The notes: generated by a model from the letters alone, not told the origin. A DNA stretch of 6,920 nucleotides from Phycisphaerales bacterium (GCA_028288875.1 JAQGHK010000561.1:1-6920); one strand, 5' to 3'. Counted from the stretch's first letter, positions 1-6,396 are shown. Made by a program: numbers and translations.

Positions 1-334
1 GCCCCGCACTCGGAACCGTACTGTTATTGATGCAGAGCAGGTGAGGACGCCGCTCAATCGCCCGATCCATACTCCCCCGCTCATCCTTCGTATTCATCCC
101 AATATACTGAGCAGAGATCGCCTTGTGCGAAATCTCGGCCGCGTACCCGGTCTCCAGCCCATAGCCAGCCCAAAACACGCAATTCCAAGCGATATCCCTT
201 GCCGATCGAATCTTCCGACGACCCGTACCAGCTAGCTCCTTGGGGAAGGCCACGGCGATCTCAGCCAGCATCGACTTCCGGTAAGACTTGATATGGTGCC
301 AGCCAGCGAGACGAGGCTTCGTCCCGAACTTCAT
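1..334 (-). pseudogene. Stealth-family (CR3-CR4) sugar-phosphotransferase fragment, runs off left edge
   Basis: Reading the minus strand leftwards from the ATG at 334, an uninterrupted frame reaches the window edge. It resembles the conserved C-terminal blocks of Stealth proteins, which transfer hexose-1-phosphate units onto polysaccharide (the family includes bacterial capsule enzymes and animal GNPTAB). Visible signatures: a GWHHIKSYRKSML stretch, then FPKEL and RKIRSARDI, matching the CR3 pattern of H..I..KS-L-E...FP.E...T...R.R...D. A PHLLCINN stretch near the edge matches the CR4 'FLCINDN' block. The N-terminal catalytic CR1 and CR2 blocks are absent: upstream in the same frame comes GH130-like sequence instead. 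No ribosome binding site is evident before the ATG at 334. I therefore read it as a truncated remnant rather than an active gene. The alternatives are a short gene expressed from a cryptic start or a chimeric assembly. The family call is pattern-based and moderately sure. Confidence 0.55.
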
Positions 335-400
335 ATCCAGTAAATCCCCCGCGTTCTTGCATGCCCTGAGATAGACACCCCCACCAGCCGTACTAGCGAG

Positions 401-774
401 CCGGACCAGCGCGCCGCAGGTATAGACGATGTTGGGCACGTAGCCTGAGCTCTCTTCGACGGTCGGCGCAAGCAGGGGCGACGCCAGCCGGCCGAGAACA
501 CGCGAAGGATCATTCTTATCGAGTAGGGCCGCGCCGATGCTGTAAGTCCTGACGGCACCAACGCCATGCGTGAGCACCAGAAACCCCTCGTCGATCTCAA
601 TCGGCGAGCCGCAGTTGCCAAGCTGATCCACTCCCAAGGATATTGAGGTTCCAGCAGCCGGTCGCCGCCGCTCCACTGGTAGAGTTCGTCGGAGAACACG
701 AGGAAGATGCTGCGATTATCCTGTCGCGACAGCATGGCGTAGCGCCCGTTTATCTTTCGGGGGAACAGCGCCAT
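401..774 (-). pseudogene. GH130 (mannoside phosphorylase-like) fragment with internal frameshift
   Basis: The minus strand from the ATG at 774 reads MALFPRKINGRYAMLSRQDN, then FVFSDELYQW-type sequence, ending at PWEW (codon 630-628). This is the middle of a GH130 enzyme, a five-bladed propeller that phosphorolyses or hydrolyses beta-mannosides. The family continues from PWEF with QIGNCGSPIET; here QLGNCGSPIEIDEG lies in another frame starting at 625, with two bases between where a whole codon is expected. A single-base deletion therefore broke the gene. The second part continues through LTHGVG, SIGAALLDKNDPSRV and GYVPNIVYTCGALV, then loses similarity near 401, before the PYG..D block expected next. 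The N-terminal blades, which carry the catalytic acid in this family, are missing as well. About 125 residues remain of a protein usually above 300. It is non-functional unless rescued by recoding, which nothing here suggests. Confidence 0.72.
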
Positions 775-910
775 CGCCCACGCCAACATCCTAAGCTGCA
801 ACGAACACTGCAACCAGTAACGCGATTGAAACCAGAAAAACCTTGCCGCGTGGGGCGCGTCGGCAATGCCGCCTACGCGCCCTTGTTTCTTACCAAGCAA
901 GGTACCCGAT

Positions 911-945
911 CCGGATACAAGCGGAGGCAACCTCCGTATTGTCGG
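911..945. repeat. Imperfect inverted repeat (hairpin)
   Basis: CGGAGG (922-927) and CCTCCG (931-936) pair perfectly around the loop CAA. Outside a small internal loop, ACAA (917-920) pairs with TTGT (939-942), and CCG (911-913) with CGG (943-945) across a GAT bulge. Neither strand has a T-run after the stem, so it is not a standard intrinsic terminator. It may be a REP-like element or a leftover RNA structure. Only this one copy is in the window. Confidence 0.4.
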
Positions 946-1165
946 TACGCCAATGTTTCCACTAGCGCTAACCGGCCTCACAGCGCGCAGGCTGGTTGAG
1001 ATCTTGATTGCCAGTGCGCGACCGCCAAAGTGAGGGTACTCCACTCCCAGGCCTATCGCGTTACGATGTAGGCTGTCAGGCCAATCGGTTAATCCGTTTC
1101 ACCGCGAATATCTCAACGCAGAATTCTCACCACAAAGTCGGAGGTTCGTAGCAAGGTGAACGAAC

Positions 1166-1195
1166 AAAAACGGCCTTGGCGATAACGCCAAGGCC
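1166..1195 (-). terminator. Intrinsic terminator downstream of the PEP-CTERM gene
   Basis: A perfect 10-bp inverted repeat, GGCCTTGGCG (1172-1181) and CGCCAAGGCC (1186-1195), encloses a four-base loop. On the minus strand the stem is followed by G and then five T's (1170-1166). That is the standard rho-independent layout, about 117 bases past the PEP-CTERM stop codon. The plus strand has no T-run after the stem, so termination should favour minus-strand transcripts. Confidence 0.8.
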
Positions 1196-1312
1196 ATTCG
1201 GATAGCGGGCTCGTTATGTTACCCATCACATCGTAAAAGTAGCGTTTTTTACCTGTTTTCAACGGGCAGCATAGCAGCTAGTTCGAATCCTGTTGCTCCT
1301 GATGCGATGAGT

Positions 1313-2101
1313 TCAATCCGGCCGACGCCGCAGGCCGACCATCCCTGCGACCAGCATTGCTCCTAAGCCTGCGGGTTCTGGAACCGAGACGGTCGGGCTG
1401 AAATTGTTGAAGGCGATGCCGATGCCTGACTGCTTCGTTCCCACGAAGGTCATGCGGATTTTGTCAGCATCGCCCGTCAGATTGTTGAAGGAGAATTGCC
1501 ACGGCCGGCCGTCCAGGGAATTCGGATCGGTCTGGAGAATTCCCACCGGCGACAAGGCGCTGGCGATCACCTGATTCGAGGCGTCTAATACGTCAACTTG
1601 CCATTGCTCGGTCGCATTCTCGACCGAATCGATGTCCCAGATCTCGCCGGAAAGGCTGCGGATCGGCGTCGTTGTGTCGTAGTCGGCGATGAAAACGAAT
1701 GGGGTCGGCGTGGCAGTATCGACGTCGCCTTGTTTGCGTAAAAACCAGTTGCCCAATTGATCGGACAAGCCCGGCAGGTCGCGGGCGCTGTCTTCCGGCT
1801 CGAACGTGCCCCTGAAACCTCGCGCGCCGTCGTTTGCCTGAGCGCCGACCAATTCGAAATGCGGAGCAACATCGGTGTCCGGTTGGTAGATGTTGTCACC
1901 GTTAGTGTCGAAAAAGAAGCCGACGGTTCCCCCATCGATCGCGTAAGGCGTCGTCAGGGCCGCGTTGTCGACGGGCGATGAACCGTCAGGGGTGTGCTCG
2001 AAGTCGAGCAGGTTGCCGTGGACCCACGGCGCGGCCAGTGCAATGATCGCAGCGGCATACAAGGCCCGGCTTGCCGGGCGTGAAGCAGGAAACCAAGACA
2101 T
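1313..2101 (-). CDS. Secreted PEP-CTERM sorting domain protein
   Basis: A predicted 262-residue exported protein. Residues 1-29 form a signal peptide: MSWFPASRPASR gives the positive start, ALYAAAIIALAAPWV the hydrophobic core, and cleavage is likely near VHG-N. The C-terminus is a textbook PEP-CTERM tag: PEP at 241-243, a hydrophobic helix at about 245-256, and RRR at 258-260. This tag is recognised and cut by an exosortase, and such proteins usually end in the EPS matrix or cell surface. No exosortase gene is in the window. The mature part lacks cysteine and looks like a beta-rich extracellular domain. It contains a Ca-loop-like DTNGDNIYQPDTD stretch (65-77), a GEIWDID stretch (152-158) and a closing GIGIAFNNFSP block (226-236). 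I do not know its ligand or role. The start at 2101 is chosen over the longer frame to 2194 because GAAGGAA lies six bases upstream and the signal peptide begins exactly there. A strong terminator follows. Confidence 0.9.
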   Translation of the reverse strand: MSWFPASRPASRALYAAAIIALAAPWVHGNLLDFEHTPDGSSPVDNAALTTPYAIDGGTVGFFFDTNGDNIYQPDTDVAPHFELVGAQANDGARGFRGTFEPEDSARDLPGLSDQLGNWFLRKQGDVDTATPTPFVFIADYDTTTPIRSLSGEIWDIDSVENATEQWQVDVLDASNQVIASALSPVGILQTDPNSLDGRPWQFSFNNLTGDADKIRMTFVGTKQSGIGIAFNNFSPTVSVPEPAGLGAMLVAGMVGLRRRPD

Positions 2102-2107
2102 GAGACA

Positions 2108-2114
2108 TTCCTTC
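2108..2114 (-). promoter_or_regulatory. Ribosome binding site deciding the PEP-CTERM start
   Basis: GAAGGAA on the minus strand, six bases before the ATG at 2101. It is the clearest Shine-Dalgarno sequence in the window. It rules against the upstream in-frame start at 2194, which would add 31 residues ahead of an otherwise complete signal peptide. Confidence 0.75.
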
Positions 2115-2197
2115 GATGAAAAGGCTACGGCAAGCGCGAATTGCGACACGTGATGCTGCCTGGTGATTCCTGTCCCGTAGCGGCCGGGAACCACGCA

Positions 2198-2575
2198 CTA
2201 GATGCTTGAACTTATCGCTTTGGACGGATGCGATAAATTCGGCATTTGTGTTGTCATCAATAGTGATGACTCTGTCGCTCCTCGCCGAAGCAGTTCAGCC
2301 GCGATGCAGAGCCGGCTGACCAACTCAGTGCGGTCGCCCGCCCCGATCCGCGCCAGCAAACGGCTGAAATGGGACCGAAGCGTCGAATGCTCGATGCCGA
2401 TCGTACGGGCGATGATGTGATCGGACCGGGCCATCAGAACCAGCTCCGCGATTTTGACCTGCTGGGGCGGCAAACGAAGCAGCACCGTCAGACGGCGCCA
2501 CGTCTCGCCATCGATCGGCACCGCGTCGGCCGGCAGGACGAGTGCGGGAATATTAGACGCTCGACGGACAGCCAC
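2198..2575 (-). CDS. Small LuxR/GerE-type helix-turn-helix regulator
   Basis: A predicted DNA-binding protein of 125 residues from the GTG at 2575. The GerE-type helix-turn-helix spans about residues 34-92: LPPQQVKIAELVLMARSDHIIARTIGI gives the scaffold and first helices, and HSTLRSHFSRLLARIGAGDRTELVSRL the recognition helix and the last helix. No receiver, PAS or autoinducer domain precedes it, so input must come from expression level, partners or ligand binding not visible here. The serine-rich tail after residue 100 is unfamiliar. The start is uncertain. The frame stays open to an ATG at 2713, with another ATG at 2653. I prefer the GTG because AGGGG sits nine bases upstream, because the extra N-terminus (Cys/Arg-rich) looks non-coding, and because the longer forms would overlap or abut the divergent XRE gene and bury the dyad at 2630-2664. 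The PEP-CTERM gene follows in the same direction after 96 bases, so it is a candidate target or operon partner. Confidence 0.78.
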   Translation of the reverse strand: MAVRRASNIPALVLPADAVPIDGETWRRLTVLLRLPPQQVKIAELVLMARSDHIIARTIGIEHSTLRSHFSRLLARIGAGDRTELVSRLCIAAELLRRGATESSLLMTTQMPNLSHPSKAISSSI

Positions 2576-2629
2576 GATTTCGATCCCCTGACTTGTGCAC
2601 CGGCGGATGTTGCAATCGCCCGCGTGATA

Positions 2630-2664
2630 ACACTTATAGTCTACCACACTCATAGTGTGTAGAC
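2630..2664. promoter_or_regulatory. Repeated dyad between divergent LuxR and XRE genes, putative operator
   Basis: Two copies of ACACTyATAGT lie at 2630-2640 and 2646-2656, matching at 10 of 11 positions with a 16-base offset (about 1.5 helical turns). Each has ACT/AGT symmetry around its centre. The second copy is also the core of a larger dyad: GTCTAC (2639-2644) plus ACACT (2646-2650) pair with AGTGT (2654-2658) plus GTAGAC (2659-2664), with one unpaired C at 2645. TATAGT at 2635-2640 could be a -10 box for the plus-strand gene, with TTGCAA at 2610-2615 as a poor -35 at 19-base spacing. The arrangement fits an operator overlapping a promoter, bound by the XRE protein, the LuxR-type protein, or both. 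The sequence pattern is seen; the function is inferred. Confidence 0.5.
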
Positions 2665-2673
2665 CCAGATAGC

Positions 2674-2973
2674 GTGCCGCCCGACTCTTTCGCGGTGGCA
2701 GTTGCTCGCACATTAGCCCCCTTGAAGCTTTTCGGTGCCGAAGTCCGTCGGCACCGCGAATCGCTCGGATATTCCCAGGAACGGCTGGCCGAGCTCGCCG
2801 GCATTCACCGCAACTATGCCGGGGCCATCGAACGGGGCGAACGAAACGTCGCCTTGCTCAATATGCTTCGGATCGCGAAGGCGCTTGGCGTCCCCTTGAG
2901 CACGCTTCTCAGCGGCATCGAAGGTACACCTGCCTCTCGGTCAACCGATCGGGCGAAGCGGGCCGCCAAATAG
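2674..2973 (+). CDS. XRE-family helix-turn-helix regulator
   Basis: A 99-residue protein consisting almost entirely of a Cro/C1-type DNA-binding domain. Residues 18-80 hold the five-helix fold: LKLFGAEVRRHRESLGYSQE covers helix 1 and the start of helix 2, RLAELAGIHRNYAGAIERGE the turn and recognition helix, and LLNMLRIAKALGVPLSTLL the last helices. The SQERLAELAG and IERGERN signatures are typical. The tail (85-99) is short, basic and probably disordered. Members of this size usually act as dimeric repressors of their own and neighbouring promoters. The GTG at 2674 is used as start although no Shine-Dalgarno sequence precedes it; a GTG at 2695 or a TTG at 2722 would keep the whole domain. With a -10 at 2635-2640 the leader would be short. 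It diverges from the LuxR-type gene across the dyad at 2630-2664. No toxin, methylase or phage gene is adjacent, so an antitoxin or restriction-controller role is unsupported. Confidence 0.85.
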   Translation: MPPDSFAVAVARTLAPLKLFGAEVRRHRESLGYSQERLAELAGIHRNYAGAIERGERNVALLNMLRIAKALGVPLSTLLSGIEGTPASRSTDRAKRAAK

Positions 2974-3228
2974 CCGCCCGGCAATCTTTGGCCGAATACC
3001 TTGTCGATCTTCGCCATGTCGGTGCCCCTCGTTCAAAAACATCTCTCGACGACATTACTAGCGTCTTATACAGGCTGTTTTTCAATTTTCGGCTCTCGAA
3101 CAGACGGCCAAACGAGTTTTCCAAATAAGATCGCCGCGCGCGGAGCCGCGCAGGACGCTTTTATGGATGGCCACGTCATCCAGTTTTTTCTTGACAGGGT
3201 TCGCGGAGCTCGAAACCTAGTTGCGAAC
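2974..3228. other. Intergenic region between convergent XRE and histidine kinase genes
   Basis: The two genes converge on this stretch. I find no credible gene and no clean terminator. A short GC-rich stem, GCGCG/CGCGC with a four-base loop, lies near 3138-3151 but has no adjoining T-run. A perfect TTGACA at 3191-3196 has no matching -10 box at 16-18 bases and lies close to the kinase stop codon, so it is probably chance. Confidence 0.4.
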
Positions 3229-6156
3229 CTACACATGACCTGTACGTCCTGCCGCGCCAGCAACCATCGTGATGAGCTCAGCTGGCTCAACCGGCTTGGC
3301 CACATGCATAAGGAAGCCGGCGGATACAGCCTTCATACGGTCTTCGGCTCGTGCGTAAGCCGTCAGGGCGATGGCTGGAATGTCTCCGCCGCACGTCTTG
3401 CCGAGGGCACGAACACGCCTGATCAATTCGTACCCGTCGTTTTCGGGCATGCCGACGTCCGAGCACAGCACGTCAAACTGGCCTTCTCTCAGCAAAACGA
3501 GTGCTTCTTCTGCAGAACCGGCGGTGGTGGCAACGGCCCCTCGATCTTCGAGCAATCGCTTGACTAGAGCGCGTGCGTCAGGCTCGTCGTCCACGACCAG
3601 CACACGAATGCCTTCGACGTTTACAGAGGGGTCAGGGACGCGTGCGGAGACCGGACTGGACCGAGGATGGCGGCGGGATGCCCTGGTCTCCGATTCGCCG
3701 TGGATCACCAACATCGGCAGCGAAACAGTGAACGTCGAGCCAAGGCCACGGCCGCCACTGCTTACGCTGATCGATCCGCCGTGAAGTTCAACCAGCTGTT
3801 TTACGATGGACAAGCCTAGACCCAGTCCACCATGCTTGCGCGTTGTGGAAGCGTCGGCCTGGCGGAAGCGGTCGAAGACATTGGGCAGGAAGTCGACGGG
3901 GATGCCTTCACCCGTGTCGACTACGCTGACTTCAAGATGCGACTCAACACGTTCGAGCAACACCTGCACCCGGCCACCCTTGGGCGTGAACTTGATAGCG
4001 TTGGTTAAGAGGTTCCAGAGCACCTGCTGAAGCCGGTTCACATCCCCGCTGATCTGGGCACCGTGCGGGGGGTCGACGACCGACCGAAGTCGAATGCCTT
4101 TGGCATTGGCCGTCGGGCGTGCTGTTTCGACGGCGGCCTGCACGATGGCGGACAGGTCTAGCCGCTGTAAGTCCAGTCGGACCTTGCCGCTGATGATGCG
4201 GCTCATGTCCAGTAGGTCTTCGATAATCTGGGCCTGCGCCCGCGCATTGCGTTCGATGACTTCCAGCCCTTGAGCCAGATCGGCCGGGTCGTCCGACTGG
4301 CGCATGATCTGAGACCAGCCGAGCACGGCATTCAACGGCGTGCGAAGCTCGTGGCTGAGTGTGGCCAAGAATTCGTCCTTCATGCGGCTGGCATGTTCCA
4401 CATCAGAACGGGCGGCACGCTCGCTTTCCAACAGGGTCTGCCGTTCGGCCTCGGCCAGCTTTCTGTCGGTGATGTCCAGTGTCACGCCATCGAATCGAGT
4501 TGGATTGCTATCGCTATCGTAGTAGGCCCGGCCTTTGGCACGGACCCAACGAATCTGCCCTTGGGGGGACACCGTCCTGTACTCGATGTCGTAGTCTTCG
4601 CGATTGAAAACAGCGACTTCAACCGCTTTTCGGGTGCGATCTCGATCATCGGGATGCAGGATGGCGTAGAAGCGGTCGAAGTCGACCTCTGCGTGTTCAG
4701 GGAGCCAGAAGTGTTCTTTGCACTTAGTGTTCCAGACGATATGTCCCAGGGGCATCGGGCAATAGAACGTACCCAGGTCCCCTGCTGCCACGGAGAAGGT
4801 GAGGCGTTCTTCGCTCTGGCGCAGTGTCCGTTCGATCCTGGCGCGCTCGATGGACTCCCAGCACCGGCTCGCGACGTGCCGCACGAGCTGCACGTCCTCC
4901 GCCAGCCACTGCCTTCGCACCCGCTGGTGGACGGCCATCGCCGCAACGAAACGCCCGTCCTTGTGCAGCGGCACACAGATCACGGCCTGGATCATCGTGG
5001 CCCGATAGGCGGTCGTGTCCTCGGGCGGTGGGTCATGCGAATCAATGTCCTCAACGACGTACGGCTCGTCAGCACGCATCAATCGGAGCACTTCCCGCCC
5101 GAACTGGGTAAAGGAGTAGCGGCCGACGATGCTCGGCACGCCTTCGGCGTTGTAGTCACCGGTCAGGTTGAAGGTGTCTTGGTCGGTCTCCACGTCCGCG
5201 TAGGCGCAGCGATCGGCACCCATGTGCTCCCCGAGCAGTCGCGCATAGGTCGCAGTGATTGAAGCGGCGTTGGTCAGGGGTCGAACCGCGTCGTCAAGGT
5301 CGATTAAGAGCCGGTCGCGCGCTCCAGCGCGCTTTCGGCCTTCAATATCTGTGCACGTTCCAAACCACCGCACGATTGCGCCGGCCTCATTGCGGGCGGC
5401 CTGTGCCCGCACGAGGAACCAGCAGTACACGCCATGCCGGTCGCGGACGCGGAATTCCAAACCGTACGGATCGCCCGTATTAAGGGACACCGCCCATGCC
5501 GCGGCCACGCGGTCCATGTCGTCAGGATGGACATACTGCGCCCACTCTGCGGCCCCGCCTGCTTGCTCTTGGGCAATGCCGATGTACTCAAACCACCTGC
5601 GGTTGTAGTAGTCGAGCGTTCCATCCGGCCGCGCCGCCCATACGATCTGCGGCATGGCATCGGCCAATTGGCGAAACTTTGCCTCACTGTCACGCACAAC
5701 GAACTCAGCGTGTTTGCGGTCCGTTATGTCCGTGGCGGTGCCAATCCACTCCGTGATTTGGCCGCGGGCATCGAGGATGGGGACTGCCCGCGAACACGTC
5801 CAGCCGAGCGTCCCATCCCCGCGGTATACGCGATGCTCCAGTTCGAACACGGTCTTATTTTGGATGGAATGGGCAATTCGTTCGCGGATAGGAGCGTGCT
5901 CCGACTGGGGAATGTTTCGTTCCATCCAGTCGCGAATGGGCGCGTCGTTGCTGGCGACCAGACCCCGGCCGTCCAGCGGCTGCATCTCCGTCCAGTCGGC
6001 GCTCATCTGATAGAAAACACCGCTGCTGGCTTTTGCAAAGGCAAGGAAACGACGCTCAGCGGAATTAGTCGCTGATTCAAAGCAGTCGAGGTGCGTGGGG
6101 CCGCTCGGGATCGCGTTAGTAGGAACGACCGGGGGCGGTGTCGGTGATTCTTGCAT
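3229..6156 (-). CDS. Soluble multi-PAS/GAF hybrid histidine kinase with C-terminal receiver
   Basis: A 975-residue sensory kinase that autophosphorylates a histidine and passes the phosphate to its own aspartate. Numbering here counts from the alternative TTG at 6168; subtract 4 for the ATG at 6156. Domains in order: PAS_3-like PAS at about 38-152, closing with GTATDITDRK; second PAS 160-278, with HPDD at 214-217; GAF 285-445; third PAS 450-572, with HPDD at 505-508 and LDITDRK; linker helix 575-600; HisKA with the H-box SHELRTP (His606); HATPase_c with the N-box NLLTNAIKF (N719, N723), G1 DTGEGI (751-756) and G2 GGLGLGLSI (780-788); a proline/arginine linker 820-850; receiver 853-970 with acidic D860/D861, acceptor D904, T936 and K958. 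All catalytic residues are present. There is no membrane segment, so it should sense cytoplasmic signals. The GAF lacks an obvious chromophore site. No partner regulator or HPt gene is adjacent. Neither start has a well-placed Shine-Dalgarno; ATG is preferred over TTG. Confidence 0.93.
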   Translation of the reverse strand: MQESPTPPPVVPTNAIPSGPTHLDCFESATNSAERRFLAFAKASSGVFYQMSADWTEMQPLDGRGLVASNDAPIRDWMERNIPQSEHAPIRERIAHSIQNKTVFELEHRVYRGDGTLGWTCSRAVPILDARGQITEWIGTATDITDRKHAEFVVRDSEAKFRQLADAMPQIVWAARPDGTLDYYNRRWFEYIGIAQEQAGGAAEWAQYVHPDDMDRVAAAWAVSLNTGDPYGLEFRVRDRHGVYCWFLVRAQAARNEAGAIVRWFGTCTDIEGRKRAGARDRLLIDLDDAVRPLTNAASITATYARLLGEHMGADRCAYADVETDQDTFNLTGDYNAEGVPSIVGRYSFTQFGREVLRLMRADEPYVVEDIDSHDPPPEDTTAYRATMIQAVICVPLHKDGRFVAAMAVHQRVRRQWLAEDVQLVRHVASRCWESIERARIERTLRQSEERLTFSVAAGDLGTFYCPMPLGHIVWNTKCKEHFWLPEHAEVDFDRFYAILHPDDRDRTRKAVEVAVFNREDYDIEYRTVSPQGQIRWVRAKGRAYYDSDSNPTRFDGVTLDITDRKLAEAERQTLLESERAARSDVEHASRMKDEFLATLSHELRTPLNAVLGWSQIMRQSDDPADLAQGLEVIERNARAQAQIIEDLLDMSRIISGKVRLDLQRLDLSAIVQAAVETARPTANAKGIRLRSVVDPPHGAQISGDVNRLQQVLWNLLTNAIKFTPKGGRVQVLLERVESHLEVSVVDTGEGIPVDFLPNVFDRFRQADASTTRKHGGLGLGLSIVKQLVELHGGSISVSSGGRGLGSTFTVSLPMLVIHGESETRASRRHPRSSPVSARVPDPSVNVEGIRVLVVDDEPDARALVKRLLEDRGAVATTAGSAEEALVLLREGQFDVLCSDVGMPENDGYELIRRVRALGKTCGGDIPAIALTAYARAEDRMKAVSAGFLMHVAKPVEPAELITMVAGAAGRTGHV

Positions 6157-6396
6157 GGGTCGCTGCAATCCCTGCTACGCGCGGCCGTAGCACAAATCTA
6201 GTTTACATTGCCGCCAAAGGCCTGCCTGCGTTCAAACTGCTTCTCATCACGATGACTCCGAAGTCGCGGATGGGTCTAGGAAAGATTCTGCTAAGCTGGC
6301 AACAGTCTATCAAGCAATTGCTTTCATATGACGTTCATTTTGTTCCCTCGCGGATGCGATTGACAGCATCGGCCGGCATCTGATTAAGCTGATGGG
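6157..6396. other. Intergenic region between divergent histidine kinase and DUF1003 genes
   Basis: This must hold the start signals for both divergent genes. On the minus strand I find no clear -35/-10 pair; only AT-rich TAAACT and TAGATT hexamers near 6195-6207 stand out. On the plus strand the only good hexamer is the TTGACA listed separately. No small gene with a ribosome binding site is visible. An open plus-strand frame at 6138-6383 gives an unremarkable translation that overlaps the kinase start. Confidence 0.4.
6360..6387 (+). promoter_or_regulatory. Possible promoter of the DUF1003 gene
   Basis: A perfect TTGACA (6360-6365) is followed after 16 bases by GATTAA (6382-6387), which matches the -10 consensus at only three of six positions. 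If used, transcription would begin at about 6394, two or three bases before the ATG at 6397, giving an essentially leaderless message. That agrees with the lack of a clear Shine-Dalgarno sequence, but the weak -10 box makes the call tentative. Confidence 0.25.

Larger units (their letters stand above)
775..1312. other. Gene-poor stretch between the GH130 remnant and the PEP-CTERM gene
   Basis: No frame here has recognisable protein similarity. Open frames on both strands between about 775 and 1044 give low-complexity, Arg/Pro-rich translations typical of chance frames. The minus-strand one is only the upstream extension of the GH130 remnant and does not resemble GH130 N-terminal blades. One minus-strand frame around 805-850 encodes a short hydrophobic run (VFLVSIALLVAVFVAA, then a stop). 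It could be the tail of another decayed gene, but it is too short to name. The stretch also holds a hairpin at 911-945 and a terminator at 1166-1195, both listed separately. From 1045 to 1165 I see nothing. Confidence 0.5.

Noticed and set aside
643..999. Open plus-strand frame of 118 codons opposite the GH130 remnant
   Set aside because: It is antisense to a recognisable GH130 fragment, has no family signature and no ribosome binding site. A NVSTSAN stretch recalls Sua5/YrdC proteins only by chance.
2814..3017. Minus-strand frame of 67 codons antisense to the XRE gene, with AGGGG seven bases before its ATG
   Set aside because: The ribosome binding site is good, but most of the frame is the complement of the conserved XRE helix-turn-helix codons and the product has no recognisable features. 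Kept as chance unless proteomics shows otherwise.
3191..3219. TTGACA resembling a plus-strand promoter
   Set aside because: No -10-like hexamer at 16-18 bases, and the only downstream plus-strand frame is antisense to the kinase.
3001..3567. Plus-strand frame of 188 codons across the kinase 3' end
   Set aside because: More than half is antisense to the conserved receiver domain, and the rest has low-quality composition.
4270..5262. Long plus-strand frame of 330 codons inside the histidine kinase
   Set aside because: Mirror frame of a GC-rich coding region. The minus-strand GAF, PAS and HisKA motifs are unambiguous and the plus translation has no domain.
5434..6075. Plus-strand frame of 213 codons opposite the first two PAS domains
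   Set aside because: Antisense shadow of conserved PAS sequence, with no ribosome binding site or domain.
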